Position numbers and translations under genes: made by a program
In this document: positions 1 to 8,312 of the stretch, in pieces
Layout: the number at the start of each line of letters is the position of its first letter
How positions within the stretch are numbered: the stretch's first letter is position 1
Assembly: GCA_964530075.1 (NCBI GenBank)
Contig: CAZGXU010000001.1
Location: 20,383-84,382, forward strand
Source: JANQEA01 sp964530075
Lineage (GTDB): Bacteria; Bipolaricaulota; Bipolaricaulia; UBA7950; UBA9294
DNA: 64,000 nt
Direction: 5' to 3'
Notes under the pieces: model-generated
Told to the model about the DNA's origin: nothing
The model's input: only the letters and a program-made list of their open reading frames with translations
Databases searched by the model: none

Positions 1-990
1 GGAAATGCCTCGGGCGAGGCGATCGATCAGGCCGACTTCGACCTCGCGACAGGCGACCTCGACCGCGCTGCCGATGGCGACGGCGTCCGATCGACCGTGT
101 GCGATGACCACGACGCCGTTGACGCCGAGGAGCGGGGCCCCACCGTGCCTGCGATAGGAGAGCGATTTCTTGACCCGCGCGAAGGAACCGCTCATCAGGA
201 GCGCCCCGATCATCGCGATCGCCCGGCCGCGGATCGTCCGCTTGAGCAGACTCGTAACCGCGGAGATGCCCCCTTCGACCGCCTTGAGGAAAACGTTCCC
301 CACGAATCCATCGCAGACGACGATGTCCACCGGCCGATCGATGAGGAGGTGATGGGCCTCGACGTTCCCGGCGAACGGGAGAGGGCCCGCTTCGAGTCGG
401 GCGAAGGTGTCCGCGATCAATCGGTTTCCCTTTCCGCGCTCGGCCCCGATGTTGAGCAGGCCGGTCATCGGTTCGTCGATCCCCAGGACGTCCCGCGCGT
501 ACGAAGCGCCCATCCATCCGAAGTGAACGAGCTGCTCCGGCGTGCAATCGCTGTTCGCCCCGACATCGATGACCAGGATCTCCTTCCCGGTGAGCGTCGG
601 AAGCGAGGCGAGGATCCCGGGGCGTGGAATCTCCGAGATGCGGTCCAAGATGAAGATCGACCCGGCGACGACGGCGCCCGTGTTGCCGGGCGAGACGAAG
701 GCATCCACGTGGCCTTCTCTGAGGGCGTTCAGGCCGAGGACCAGCGAAGAGCCCTTCTTCTCACGGACGGCTTTGACCGGAGCGTCCTCCATGCGGATCG
801 TCTCCGCGCAAGGCAGGATGTCGAACTGCCCCCCCGGCTTGACGCGGGAGTCGAAGAGCGCGCGTCCGATTTCTTGTGGATCCCCGGCGAAGACGACGTC
901 GATCCGACGTTTTCGTCCGACGGAGACACCTCCTTTGACCAGCTCGCGGCTCGGCAGATCGCCGCCCATCACATCCAGCAGGATTCTCAT
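1..990 (-). CDS. plsX: Phosphate acyltransferase PlsX (3' end cut off by window edge)
   Basis: Makes acyl-phosphate from acyl-ACP at the start of phospholipid synthesis, on the inner face of the membrane. The reverse-strand translation begins MRILLDVMGGD, the family's N-terminal signature. It continues with typical PlsX blocks: SPGNTGAV near residue 93, an LLNIGAE-like segment, VCDGFVGNVFLK, and HGRSDA near the end. About 330 codons are visible and the family is usually 330-345 residues, so only a few C-terminal residues are missing. The start is the ATG at 988-990. plsX often neighbours fabH/fabD/acpP, which would lie left of the window. Confidence 0.93.
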   Translation of the reverse strand, partial: MRILLDVMGGDLPSRELVKGGVSVGRKRRIDVVFAGDPQEIGRALFDSRVKPGGQFDILPCAETIRMEDAPVKAVREKKGSSLVLGLNALREGHVDAFVSPGNTGAVVAGSIFILDRISEIPRPGILASLPTLTGKEILVIDVGANSDCTPEQLVHFGWMGASYARDVLGIDEPMTGLLNIGAERGKGNRLIADTFARLEAGPLPFAGNVEAHHLLIDRPVDIVVCDGFVGNVFLKAVEGGISAVTSLLKRTIRGRAIAMIGALLMSGSFARVKKSLSYRRHGGAPLLGVNGVVVIAHGRSDAVAIGSAVEVACREVEVGLIDRLARGIS

Positions 991-1014
991 GCGGCCTACT
1001 TCCACGGAAAGGAA

Positions 1015-1104
1015 TGGTGCCGAGGGCGGGACTTGAACCCGCACGGACGTTTGAAGTCCACATGGCCCTCAACCATGCGCGTCTGCCAATTCCGCCACCT
1101 CGGC
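1015..1104 (-). tRNA. tRNA-Leu (anticodon GAG)
   Basis: The reverse complement folds as a class II tRNA: a 7-bp acceptor stem GCCGAGG/CCTCGGC (1098-1104 with 1019-1025), D-arm GGCGGAATTGGCAGACGC, anticodon stem CATGG/CCATG around loop TTGAGGG (anticodon GAG), a variable arm, and a T-arm with GGTTCAAGTCC. The discriminator base is A (1018). CCA appears to be encoded (1015-1017). It reads CUC/CUU leucine codons. Confidence 0.95.
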
Positions 1105-1114
1105 AATACGCGCC

Positions 1115-1143
1115 ATGGTAGCGGACCCGTGAAGAAGGGTCAA
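1115..1143 (-). promoter_or_regulatory. Sigma70-like promoter of tRNA-Leu
   Basis: On the reverse strand TTGACC (1138-1143) is followed after 17 bases by TACCAT (1115-1120). The tRNA 5' end lies 10 bases further on, so transcription would begin just before the mature 5' end. Confidence 0.55.
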
Positions 1144-1214
1144 CCGAAGCCTGATTGGGGTCGCTTCGGGACGCGACGGATTGGCGCCGAAACGGAGACT
1201 GGTATGGGCGGAAT

Positions 1215-1243
1215 TTGCCTTCTGTAGCAAATCGCCCTATGAT
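1215..1243 (+). promoter_or_regulatory. Sigma70-like promoter of the vWA-protein gene
   Basis: TTGCCT (1215-1220), a 17-base spacer, and TATGAT (1238-1243). The expected leader is about 45 nt and ends in GGAGGTG before the ATG at 1296. Confidence 0.5.
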
Positions 1244-1295
1244 GAACTGTAATGCTTGAGTGAGATGCTACATCCCAAAGGGCGGAGGTGACGGG

Positions 1296-2729
1296 ATGAA
1301 CGGCAGGGCATTCGTCGGTTGGGTGCTGTGCGGCTTCACGATTTTCGTCATTCTACTGGTCGCGGGCCTGGGGGCAATCTCTGAGCCCGCGACGTACTTC
1401 GGAGTCACGTTCCCACAGGGAGATCTCGCGTTCGCGGATCGAGTGGTCGACTACGTGGTCGCAAGCTGCGTCCGGGACGCGTACGATGATCCCGAGGAGG
1501 CGCTCGGTCCCCCCGATGCGTGCCCCTCGGGCTGTGAGGGATGCGAAGGCTGCGACACGAACGCCGTGGCGCTCGGCTTCCGTCTCAGTTCCCTCGACAG
1601 TCGCGGGTATCTGATCATCGAGTTCGTGGACAACGCCTTGGCGGACGTCGCCGGAGCGGACCTGTTCGTGTACATCACGAACAACAAGCCCTGCCGAGTG
1701 GAGATCAGCTCCGACGGGTCCAATTACCTCTTCGTCGGGGAGACGGTCGGCTACCCCGGCGCGATCGACATCGGCCCGTACGTCGGCGAAGGGACCGAGT
1801 ACCATTTCGTCCGTCTGACGGACGTCCCGGCGGACGAGGACCACTCGGAGTGCCCGGGACCGAGCATCGACGCGATCGGAGCGATGGGACCCGCCGTTCA
1901 GATCGCCGAGGGAGAAGCGTTCGGAAGCCTCGAGCTTCAGCCGATCGGGGATCTGGCGTTCGCCTTCGACTACCAGCCAAGCTCTTTCATGATCGTTCTG
2001 GATACGTCGTCGAGCATGGGGGATCGAATCGACGGCGATCTGAAGATCGAGATCGCCAAGAACGTCATTATCGACTTGCTGGACAACCTTCCGGAGGGCG
2101 CTTCTGTGGGCATTCGAACATTCGGGGGCTGTGGGCACAGCGTGCTGATCGCTCAGGTTGCCGCGCTGGAAAGGGAACCGTTGAAGGCGGAGGTGCGGGC
2201 TCTGCAGCCGGGAGGAGCGACTCCGATTGCGCTCGCGCTCGAGCTGGCCAAGACCGACCTCGAGGCGGTTCCCGAACCGAAGCTGCTTCTTCTCGTTAGC
2301 GATGGCATGGAGACGTGCGGTGGGGACCCGGTGTCTGCTGCGAAGGACCTTCTCCAATCGGGATACGATCTGCGAATCTACGTTGTCGGGTTTGATGTGG
2401 GCGAGAACGCGCCGGCCCGCGATCAGCTCATCGAGATCGCGCGGTCGACGGGAGGCCTCTACTACGACGCACGGAGCAGCGAAGAGCTACGTCGAGCCCT
2501 GAGCATCATGGCGCCGTTCAGCTACACGGTCTACGACGACGAAGGGAACTCCGTCTTCGAAGGGCGCATCGGGCAGGACGGCCCGTCCCTCCCGGCAGGA
2601 GCCTACAGCGTGGTCATCGACACCAGCCCGCCGATCACCCTCACGAGCGTCGTCATCCAAGACCAATCGACCACGTTGATCACGGTGGAGCAGGTGAACG
2701 GAGAATTCCGCGCCGAGGTCGGGAACTAG
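1296..2729 (+). CDS. Membrane-anchored or secreted von Willebrand factor A domain protein
   Basis: 477 residues. An N-terminal hydrophobic segment (about residues 5-27, VGWVLCGFTIFVILLVAGLG) is a signal anchor or signal peptide. A first extracellular part (about 45-215) has a cysteine cluster CPSGCEGCEGC. The vWA domain (about 225-415) carries an intact MIDAS: DTSSS (DxSxS), a Thr in GGATPIALA, and Asp in LLVSDGMETC. The C-terminal 60 residues look like a beta domain. vWA domains of this kind bind ligands through a divalent metal; the partner is unknown. I chose the ATG at 1296 because GGAGGTG precedes it, while an upstream in-frame ATG at 1260 has no ribosome site. Monocistronic; converges on the SDR gene. 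Confidence 0.8.
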   Translation: MNGRAFVGWVLCGFTIFVILLVAGLGAISEPATYFGVTFPQGDLAFADRVVDYVVASCVRDAYDDPEEALGPPDACPSGCEGCEGCDTNAVALGFRLSSLDSRGYLIIEFVDNALADVAGADLFVYITNNKPCRVEISSDGSNYLFVGETVGYPGAIDIGPYVGEGTEYHFVRLTDVPADEDHSECPGPSIDAIGAMGPAVQIAEGEAFGSLELQPIGDLAFAFDYQPSSFMIVLDTSSSMGDRIDGDLKIEIAKNVIIDLLDNLPEGASVGIRTFGGCGHSVLIAQVAALEREPLKAEVRALQPGGATPIALALELAKTDLEAVPEPKLLLLVSDGMETCGGDPVSAAKDLLQSGYDLRIYVVGFDVGENAPARDQLIEIARSTGGLYYDARSSEELRRALSIMAPFSYTVYDDEGNSVFEGRIGQDGPSLPAGAYSVVIDTSPPITLTSVVIQDQSTTLITVEQVNGEFRAEVGN

Positions 2730-2760
2730 AGAAGCCCCGGAGCTTCGTACGCGGTCTGTC

Positions 2761-3486
2761 TCAGAGGAACGCCCCACCGTGGACGTCGAGGACGCTCCCG
2801 GTGATGTAGGCGGCCTCGTCGGACGCGAGGAACGAGGCAGCGGCGGCGACGTCCTCGGGCCGTGCAATCCGTCCGAGCGGGATTTTCGATGCCGGATGGG
2901 GCGGTAGGTTCGCTCCGGTGTCGACGAACCCGGGGGAGATTGCGTTGACGCGAATCCCGAAGCGACCTTCGGTCTGCGCCAGCGTTTTCGTCAGAAGAGC
3001 GACTCCCGCCTTCGCGATGGCGTAGGGGAGTGTGTTGGGGACCGCGCGTTGTCTCTCCGCGTGCATCGAGGCGATGTTGATGATCAGGCCCCGTCGCCTG
3101 GTTCGCATCGACGGAAGGATCCCGCGACAGCAAAGGAATGTGCTCGTCAGGCTGCCCGCCAGGATGCTGTTCCATTCGTCCAGCGAGGTCTCGAGGAACG
3201 GCTTCAGCAAGAACGCACCGGCGTTGTTGACCAGGAGATCGATCGGGCCGTTCGACGATGCCTCCTCGATCATCCGGTTCACGTCGCGCTCCCGCGTGAC
3301 GTCCGCCCGGATCAGTTCCGCCTCGGGGCAGAGGTGCCGCACGGAGCCGAGGGCGGCGCTCGCCTGATCGGCGTCGTGCGCGTGATTGAGGATCGGTGTG
3401 TAGCCGTCCCGCGCGAGCCGTTCTGCGATGGCGAGGCCGATGTTTCGCGTGCTGCCGGTGATGAGGGCGCGCGGAGAGGTCGCCAT
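2761..3486 (-). CDS. SDR-family NAD(P)-dependent oxidoreductase (FabG/pteridine-reductase-like)
   Basis: 241 residues, the normal classical SDR length. The dinucleotide motif is TGSTRNIG, with Asn where most members have Gly (TGxxxGxG). NNAG at about 91-94, the catalytic Ser in NIASMHAE and the YAIAK Tyr/Lys pair are present, as is the C-terminal DVHGGAFL. The altered glycine motif is more like pteridine-reductase-type SDRs than FabG, so substrate assignment is uncertain. It starts one base after the stop of the small upstream gene, so it is probably cotranscribed with that gene and the sigma factor. Confidence 0.85.
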   Translation of the reverse strand: MATSPRALITGSTRNIGLAIAERLARDGYTPILNHAHDADQASAALGSVRHLCPEAELIRADVTRERDVNRMIEEASSNGPIDLLVNNAGAFLLKPFLETSLDEWNSILAGSLTSTFLCCRGILPSMRTRRRGLIINIASMHAERQRAVPNTLPYAIAKAGVALLTKTLAQTEGRFGIRVNAISPGFVDTGANLPPHPASKIPLGRIARPEDVAAAASFLASDEAAYITGSVLDVHGGAFL

Positions 3487-3487
3487 G

Positions 3488-3772
3488 CTACGGCCTGGGA
3501 GAACCCTGGATTTGCTCGATGACGACCGACAGATCGGCCTGGACGTGATGGAGACTCTCTCGAAGCCTCGTCGGATCGACGTGCGCGAGCGGCACGAGGG
3601 GATCGTCGGTGAGCCGGTCCAGGTAGGTGTCGATGTCGTCGATCACGGTCGACAGGCAGGATAGACCCGTTCCCCTGTCCTCCCCTTCGAAGTACTCGAT
3701 GCTCTGCTGAAGCTGTCCGATCGCTTTTCCGATGAGAGTCAGAAGGTCGACCGTGTTGCTCGATTCGTTCAC
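3488..3772 (-). CDS. Small helical protein of unknown function
   Basis: 94 residues with no family I recognise. The sequence is acidic and alternates leucine-rich amphipathic stretches (LLTLIGKAIGQLQQSIEYF, then LSTVIDDIDTYLDRL), suggesting a short helical bundle or coiled coil. No signal peptide or cysteine motif (one Cys only). It lies 46 bases after the sigma factor stop and one base before the SDR start, so the three genes look like one operon. A sigma-factor-binding role is possible from position only. Confidence 0.6.
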   Translation of the reverse strand: MNESSNTVDLLTLIGKAIGQLQQSIEYFEGEDRGTGLSCLSTVIDDIDTYLDRLTDDPLVPLAHVDPTRLRESLHHVQADLSVVIEQIQGSPRP

Positions 3773-3818
3773 TCCGATCTCCCTCTTCCGACTCGATTAT
3801 GCCTCATGGCGGCGCGTC

Positions 3819-4616
3819 CTAGTTCTCCGAGCCGCGGTTGATGCTCCCTTTCATCTCGTCGAGGATCCTGTCCTTCAGCCTGGAAACCTGCCGCTGGGAT
3901 ATCCCGAGTTCCTTCCCGACCTCCGACTGGCTCTTCCCTTCGTAGAAGAGCCCCTCGACCACCTGCTGCTGGATTTCGGTCAGCTGCTCGATCGCGACGA
4001 GGACCCGCATGCGCACGTCGAACGGAAGGTCGTCCGATTCCGTTATCAGGTGCTCCGCCGTCGGCGGAGCGGGGTTCGGGTCGCTGCTCCGCTGCTGCTG
4101 GTCGATCGAGACGTAGGTCATGGTCTCGCGCCCCCGAAGAAGGGCGGTCAGTTGCTCCTCGCTGAGATCGAGCTGCGACGCCAACTCGCAGAGGGTCGGC
4201 GGGCGCCCCTCTCGCTGGAAGAACGCCTCCTCCGCCTCCTTGACGCGGCGATTCATCGTCTGAACCCACTGAGGAATCCTGATGGTCGAGTGCTTGTCGC
4301 GGATGTAGTGACGAATCTCACCCTGGATCAGATAGCTCGCGTAGGTGCTGAACCGCGTATTGCGCGCCAGATCGAAGTTCGCTACGGCGTTCAGGAGGCC
4401 GATGTAGCCTGCCTGGATCAGATCGTCGAGCGGCTCCCCGGAGCTGAGGAACTTGACGGCGACCGATTTGACCAACCCGACGTTCCGCCGGACGATCTCC
4501 TCTCGCACGTCCGCCGAGTCGGAGCCGGTCTCCTCTCCTTTCTTCGCACGGTGGAGGAGCCGGATCAGCTCCTCGTTCGTCAGTGCGGCCAGGGGTGTCC
4601 CTCCTGCTTCGTGCAT
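3819..4616 (-). CDS. RNA polymerase sigma factor, sigma70 group 3 (SigB/SigF/FliA-like)
   Basis: 265 residues, complete. Region 2: VRRNVGLVKSVAVKF, then the core-binding/-10 segment DDLIQAGYIGLLNAVANFD and FSTYASYLIQGEIRHYIRD. Region 3 includes IPQWVQTMNRRVKEAEE. Region 4 ends with a clear HTH, KSQSEVGKELGISQRQVSRLK (about 222-242). The lack of region 1.1 and the length fit group 3 alternative sigma factors used for stress or development. No anti-sigma gene is recognisable next to it, but the small downstream protein is a candidate. A paralogue without the HTH lies at 19054-19719. Confidence 0.88.
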   Translation of the reverse strand: MHEAGGTPLAALTNEELIRLLHRAKKGEETGSDSADVREEIVRRNVGLVKSVAVKFLSSGEPLDDLIQAGYIGLLNAVANFDLARNTRFSTYASYLIQGEIRHYIRDKHSTIRIPQWVQTMNRRVKEAEEAFFQREGRPPTLCELASQLDLSEEQLTALLRGRETMTYVSIDQQQRSSDPNPAPPTAEHLITESDDLPFDVRMRVLVAIEQLTEIQQQVVEGLFYEGKSQSEVGKELGISQRQVSRLKDRILDEMKGSINRGSEN

Positions 4617-4709
4617 CTCGGTTCGTCACTCCAGCCTGCGGATGATTCGGTCCCCGGTCCGAGTTTCCGCGCTGTGGATCCGAAATCGGATGATCTACGA
4701 CCGTGAATT

Positions 4710-5180
4710 CTAGGACGTCTGCCACCACAACAGGAGGGCAAACAGGGCGGCAAGAAGGGTCAACCGAAGGAGGTCGGAACGGAAAGCGAGGGACGGGGCG
4801 CGGGCGAGTGGGGACGGACATCCGCGGACGGTGCACGCTCCGATCGCGTTTCGAAGCTCGAATTCCTGAGCACGGCCGGCCCCGAGGACGACCTCGTCTC
4901 CGACGAAGACGACCGGCACGCTCGACGTCTCCACGTCGTAAGCCTTCGCCAGCTCCATCAGGAGGTCGAGCGCTTTCGGATCGGAGATGTCGTACCGGGC
5001 GATCGCCGACGCCGGCAACTCGGACGTGAGGCCCTCGAGGAGCTCTTCGATCTGCGCGCAGTCGGGACAGCCGTCCTCGTAGAAGAGGACGATCCACGGG
5101 TTCGCCTCGGCCGCGGCCAGCGGGTGCGTGAAGGCGAGAAGCAAGGTGACGAACAGGAGGGAGACGGCGATCCGACGCAT
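4710..5180 (-). CDS. Exported thioredoxin-fold protein with CPDC motif and C-terminal membrane segment
   Basis: 156 residues: a signal peptide (1-24, ending HPLAAAEA), a thioredoxin-like domain with C38-P-D-C41, a cis-Pro region SVPVVFVGDEVVLGAG, and a C-terminal hydrophobic helix LLRLTLLAALFALLLWW. Likely a membrane-tethered extracytoplasmic thiol/disulfide protein. It starts two bases after the CcdA-fusion stop, so the larger transporter may feed it electrons. The N-terminal half is similar to the thioredoxin part of that neighbour, suggesting duplication. Confidence 0.75.
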   Translation of the reverse strand: MRRIAVSLLFVTLLLAFTHPLAAAEANPWIVLFYEDGCPDCAQIEELLEGLTSELPASAIARYDISDPKALDLLMELAKAYDVETSSVPVVFVGDEVVLGAGRAQEFELRNAIGACTVRGCPSPLARAPSLAFRSDLLRLTLLAALFALLLWWQTS

Positions 5181-5182
5181 GT

Positions 5183-6322
5183 TCACATCCACCCCACGAA
5201 GACGGCGACGAGCATTCCCGCGCCGAGCAGGAACATGATCATCCCGGAGACCAAGTGAAGCTTGCCGAGACGGGCGGAACGCCAGCGCTCCGCTCGCGCG
5301 GTCGTCGTGAACCCGAGGCGAACCGCGAGGGTGATCGCCACCAGGGGAAGGACGAAAATCACGTTGTAGAACAGAAGGTAGAGGATCCCTTCGGCCCGGG
5401 TCGTCGTCTTGCTCAACAGGGCGAGAATGGCGATGTACGGTCCGGATGAGCAGGGAAGCAGGAAGAGCGAGTCGAGGACGCCGACGCAGAACGCACCGGG
5501 GACGCTGACCACGGACGCCGTCAGACGCTTCACGATCGGGCGCCAGCGCTGGGGGACCTCGATGGTGAACCACTTCCCGTAGGCGAAGTAGTCCTTCGTG
5601 TTCCAAAGGCCGAGAAGAATCGCGAGAGAGGAGACCGCCATGATAAACGGGCGCTGGATCCCGGCGGCCTGAATGGCGGAGAAGATCCCGATTCCCATCA
5701 GGAAGTACGAGATGAAGACGGCGATCGTGAACGCGAAACCGGCCTTCAGAACCAGCGCCCTGCGTCCCCTGCGCTCCGCTACGAGGAGCGTCCCGAGGAG
5801 GAGGACGAGGACCGCAAACGTGCACGGATTCACCGAATCGGCCGCCGCGGCGAGGATGACCGCCGGGATTGTCAGGTTCTCCGCGAGGCTGCTTCCGGCA
5901 CTTTCGGCGATTCGTGAGAGCGGGGAAGGAGCCTGCATGTCGATCGCCACGCGGATCGCCCGTTCGAGAGCGATCTCCTCGGTCCGCCCCGACGGGGTGA
6001 AGGGCTCCTCCTCCAGGCCGTAGAAGACCCCGCCGACGAAGGCGACGTCCCCGACGAAGAGGATCGGGACGGACCCCTCATCGACGTTGTACGCCGCGAG
6101 GAGCTTCGGGAGCAGATCGAGAGACTCGGGCTCGTGGATCTCGTAGCGGAGGATCTCCAGCTCCGGGTAGTCGGGATGGATCGACTCGAGGAAGGCTTCG
6201 GTGCGGGCGCAGTGCGAGCAGCCGGTCTCGTGGAAGAGGACGAGCGTCGTCGGATCCGCCGACGCCGCAAACGCGGACAACAGAACCGCGCCGAGGCACA
6301 CGAGGCCAGGCTTCACGCTCAA
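5183..6322 (-). CDS. Thioredoxin-like domain fused to CcdA/DsbD-type transmembrane electron carrier
   Basis: 379 residues. Signal peptide 1-22; thioredoxin-like domain with C35-S-H-C38 and SVPILFVGD; then a multi-helix membrane domain from about residue 150. The two conserved membrane cysteine motifs of CcdA/DsbD are present: DSVNPCTFAVLVLLLGTLL and LFLLPCSSGPYIAIL. Such proteins pass electrons from cytoplasmic thioredoxin across the membrane to extracytoplasmic thiol proteins, e.g. for cytochrome c or disulfide reduction. The order (thioredoxin before the membrane domain) is reversed compared with E. coli DsbD. Second gene of the redox operon, 37 bases after the rhodanese gene. Confidence 0.85.
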   Translation of the reverse strand: MSVKPGLVCLGAVLLSAFAASADPTTLVLFHETGCSHCARTEAFLESIHPDYPELEILRYEIHEPESLDLLPKLLAAYNVDEGSVPILFVGDVAFVGGVFYGLEEEPFTPSGRTEEIALERAIRVAIDMQAPSPLSRIAESAGSSLAENLTIPAVILAAAADSVNPCTFAVLVLLLGTLLVAERRGRRALVLKAGFAFTIAVFISYFLMGIGIFSAIQAAGIQRPFIMAVSSLAILLGLWNTKDYFAYGKWFTIEVPQRWRPIVKRLTASVVSVPGAFCVGVLDSLFLLPCSSGPYIAILALLSKTTTRAEGILYLLFYNVIFVLPLVAITLAVRLGFTTTARAERWRSARLGKLHLVSGMIMFLLGAGMLVAVFVGWM

Positions 6323-6359
6323 CCGAGGCTCCCTGCGGCAGCCGGGTGCAGCACAGAAC

Positions 6360-7442
6360 CTACTCCGGACTCGCCGCGACGAACCGCTCGCCGAACTGGC
6401 GGATCCACTCGTCGAGGCCGCCGAGGAGGCTCCGCGCCTGATCGAAGCCTGCGTCGAGCATCGTCTGGGCCTCGGCGTCGCTCTGCTCGTTGGCGTCGTC
6501 GTAGAGGATGATCAGGGCGTCCTTCGGCAGGTCGCCGAGCCGGCCGGAGATCTCGGTGTACGGGATGTTGATCGCGCCGAGCAGGTGGGACTCGTCGTAG
6601 GCCGCCGGATCGCGGAGGTCGATCAGCAGGTAGGTGAGGTACCGGAGGTCCGCGACGTCTGTGCACAGAGGATCTTCCTCCGGACAGGCGAGCTGGGTCC
6701 CCCCCTCTCGGGTGGGCGCCTCGAACGCGTCGGCCGCCGTTTGGAGCAGGTACGTGCCGTACCGGCGCGCCCACTCGTCGAGCCCGCCGAGGGCGTAGTA
6801 GACGGTCTTGTAGCCTCGCGCAGCGAGGTCCGCCGCCGCCCGCTCGCTCGCCTCGCCGGCCTGATCGCAGAGGATGATCAGAGCGTCCGTCGGGAGGCGG
6901 TTGAGCCACTCGTTCAACGTCGCGGCGGGGATGTTGACCGCGCCGATTAGGTGCGCTTCCTCGTAGGCGGCGGGGTCGCGGAGGTCGACGAGGAGGTAGA
7001 ACAGGTAGTTCATGTCGGTGACGGAGATCTGATACGGTTGCGCCCGGATCACCTCGCCGGTGACGCGGAGCGTGAACTTCGGTCGGTCCGATCCGGACGA
7101 GTCGGCGTAGTCGGGATCGTTGGTGTAGACGTAGATCAACTTGCTGATCCTCCCCACAAAGCCCGTCGTGTCGATCCGGACCTCGAGCTCGACCGATTCC
7201 CCGGGGGCGAGCCGATCGGTCGCCAGGGCGGTCGTCGTGCACCCGCACGAGGCGACGACCTTCATGATCTCCAGCGGGCTGTCCCCGATGTTCTCGATCG
7301 TGAACACGTGCGTGACCGCGTACCCCTCCAGGATCGAGCCGAAGTCGTAGGTCGGCTCCTCGACGTAGACCTTCGGCGCCGCGTGGGCCGTGGCGGCGAT
7401 CGCGAGACACGAAACGATGACTGCAAGTAGCACCTTCTTCAT
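6360..7442 (-). CDS. Exported DUF1573 protein with two rhodanese domains
   Basis: 360 residues. Signal peptide 1-22 (MKKVLLAVIV...AHA). DUF1573 beta domain (about 24-132) with the family hallmark VASCGCTT (C66, C68). Rhodanese domain 1 (about 137-235) with C192 in LCDQAGEASE. Rhodanese domain 2 (about 268-357) has Y314 where the active-site Cys should be (LYDDANEQ), so it is probably inactive in sulfur transfer. The two rhodanese halves are similar to each other, including LLVDLRDPAAYEEAHLIGAVNIP and LLIDLRDPAAYDESHLLGAINIP. A sulfur-handling role outside the cell membrane, together with the downstream thiol carriers, is inferred. A GGGAGGAAC ribosome site supports the start. Confidence 0.82.
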   Translation of the reverse strand: MKKVLLAVIVSCLAIAATAHAAPKVYVEEPTYDFGSILEGYAVTHVFTIENIGDSPLEIMKVVASCGCTTTALATDRLAPGESVELEVRIDTTGFVGRISKLIYVYTNDPDYADSSGSDRPKFTLRVTGEVIRAQPYQISVTDMNYLFYLLVDLRDPAAYEEAHLIGAVNIPAATLNEWLNRLPTDALIILCDQAGEASERAAADLAARGYKTVYYALGGLDEWARRYGTYLLQTAADAFEAPTREGGTQLACPEEDPLCTDVADLRYLTYLLIDLRDPAAYDESHLLGAINIPYTEISGRLGDLPKDALIILYDDANEQSDAEAQTMLDAGFDQARSLLGGLDEWIRQFGERFVAASPE

Positions 7443-7473
7443 CGGCGTTCCTCCCTGGGATGGACTCCGGTGT

Positions 7474-7479
7474 ATTGTA
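7474..7479 (-). promoter_or_regulatory. Extended -10 promoter of the DUF1573-rhodanese operon
   Basis: The reverse strand reads TGGTACAAT (TGn plus -10 TACAAT at 7474-7479). I see no good -35. The start codon is about 30 bases downstream, with AGGGAGG between. Confidence 0.4.
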
Positions 7480-7587
7480 CCAACAACTCCGCTTTGGTTC
7501 CCACGGGATCGTCGATCGTCGTCGGACCATGTACCCGTCGGGGCGCGGCCGGTTCCACGCCGCCGATTCGACCGCCGCGCAGTCGTT

Positions 7588-7616
7588 TTGCACGTAAAGA
7601 AGGCGGCTCGTATTAT
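7588..7616 (+). promoter_or_regulatory. Sigma70-like promoter of hypBAF
   Basis: TTGCAC (7588-7593), 17-base spacer, TATTAT (7611-7616), about 22 bases before the hypB ATG, with AAGGGGTGAAG as ribosome site. It is divergent from the DUF1573 promoter. Confidence 0.45.
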
Positions 7617-7637
7617 CCCGCCCGAAGGGGTGAAGAC

Positions 7638-8312
7638 ATGCACGATGTCCGGATGAGCGGAGAAGACGTCCTCAAGCGGCAACTCGAGCTGGCCGACGCG
7701 AACTACCATCGGTTGAAGGCGAGGGGCGTTCGGGCAATCAGCGTCCTCGGCGCGATCGGCAGCGGGAAGACGACGCTGATCGAGCGGTTGATCGACCGGC
7801 TCTCGGCCTGCGGGCGGACGGTCGGGACGATCGCCGCCGACTCCGCCGGGGACGACGACCATCGACGGTTCGTGGCGCGCGGTGCGCGATCGGTCAATCT
7901 CAACACCCAGGACGATTGCCATCTCGACGCACACATGGTCGATCACGCGATGGATCGCCTCCCGCTGGACGAGCTGGACTATCTGTTCGTCGAAAACGTC
8001 GGGAACCTCATCTGCCCGGCCGACTTTCCGCTCGGCGTCGACCGGGAGATCGTCGTCATCTCGGTGACCGAGGGGGACGACATGGTGCGCAAACACCCGA
8101 AGATCTTTGCGCAGACCGACGTGATGGTCGTCAACAAGGTCGACCTCGCCGATGCGGTCGGGGTCGATCCGCAGCGGATTGTCTCCGACTACAGGGAGGT
8201 CAACCCGCACGGGGCCGTCGCGTTGACCGACGCGCGACACGAGCGCGGGATCGAAGACGTGATCAGGGCGCTGGGAATCGAATGCACGAGTACTCCGTCG
8301 TCACCGAGCTAA
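7638..8312 (+). CDS. hypB: Hydrogenase maturation GTPase HypB
   Basis: 224 residues. Loads nickel into [NiFe]-hydrogenase (sometimes urease) together with HypA. P-loop GAIGSGKTT at 39-46, switch/metal region DDCHLDAHMV (HypB dimer-interface Cys and His), VENVGNLICPADF, and NKVDLAD guanine motif. No His-rich N-terminal nickel store is present. The end overlaps hypA by 31 bases, so the two are translationally linked. Confidence 0.93.
   Translation: MHDVRMSGEDVLKRQLELADANYHRLKARGVRAISVLGAIGSGKTTLIERLIDRLSACGRTVGTIAADSAGDDDHRRFVARGARSVNLNTQDDCHLDAHMVDHAMDRLPLDELDYLFVENVGNLICPADFPLGVDREIVVISVTEGDDMVRKHPKIFAQTDVMVVNKVDLADAVGVDPQRIVSDYREVNPHGAVALTDARHERGIEDVIRALGIECTSTPSSPS

Noticed and set aside
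97..1227. Long + strand frame across plsX and the tRNA
   Set aside because: Its translation is the Arg/Asp-rich reading typical of antisense frames in GC-rich genes; plsX on the opposite strand is unambiguous.
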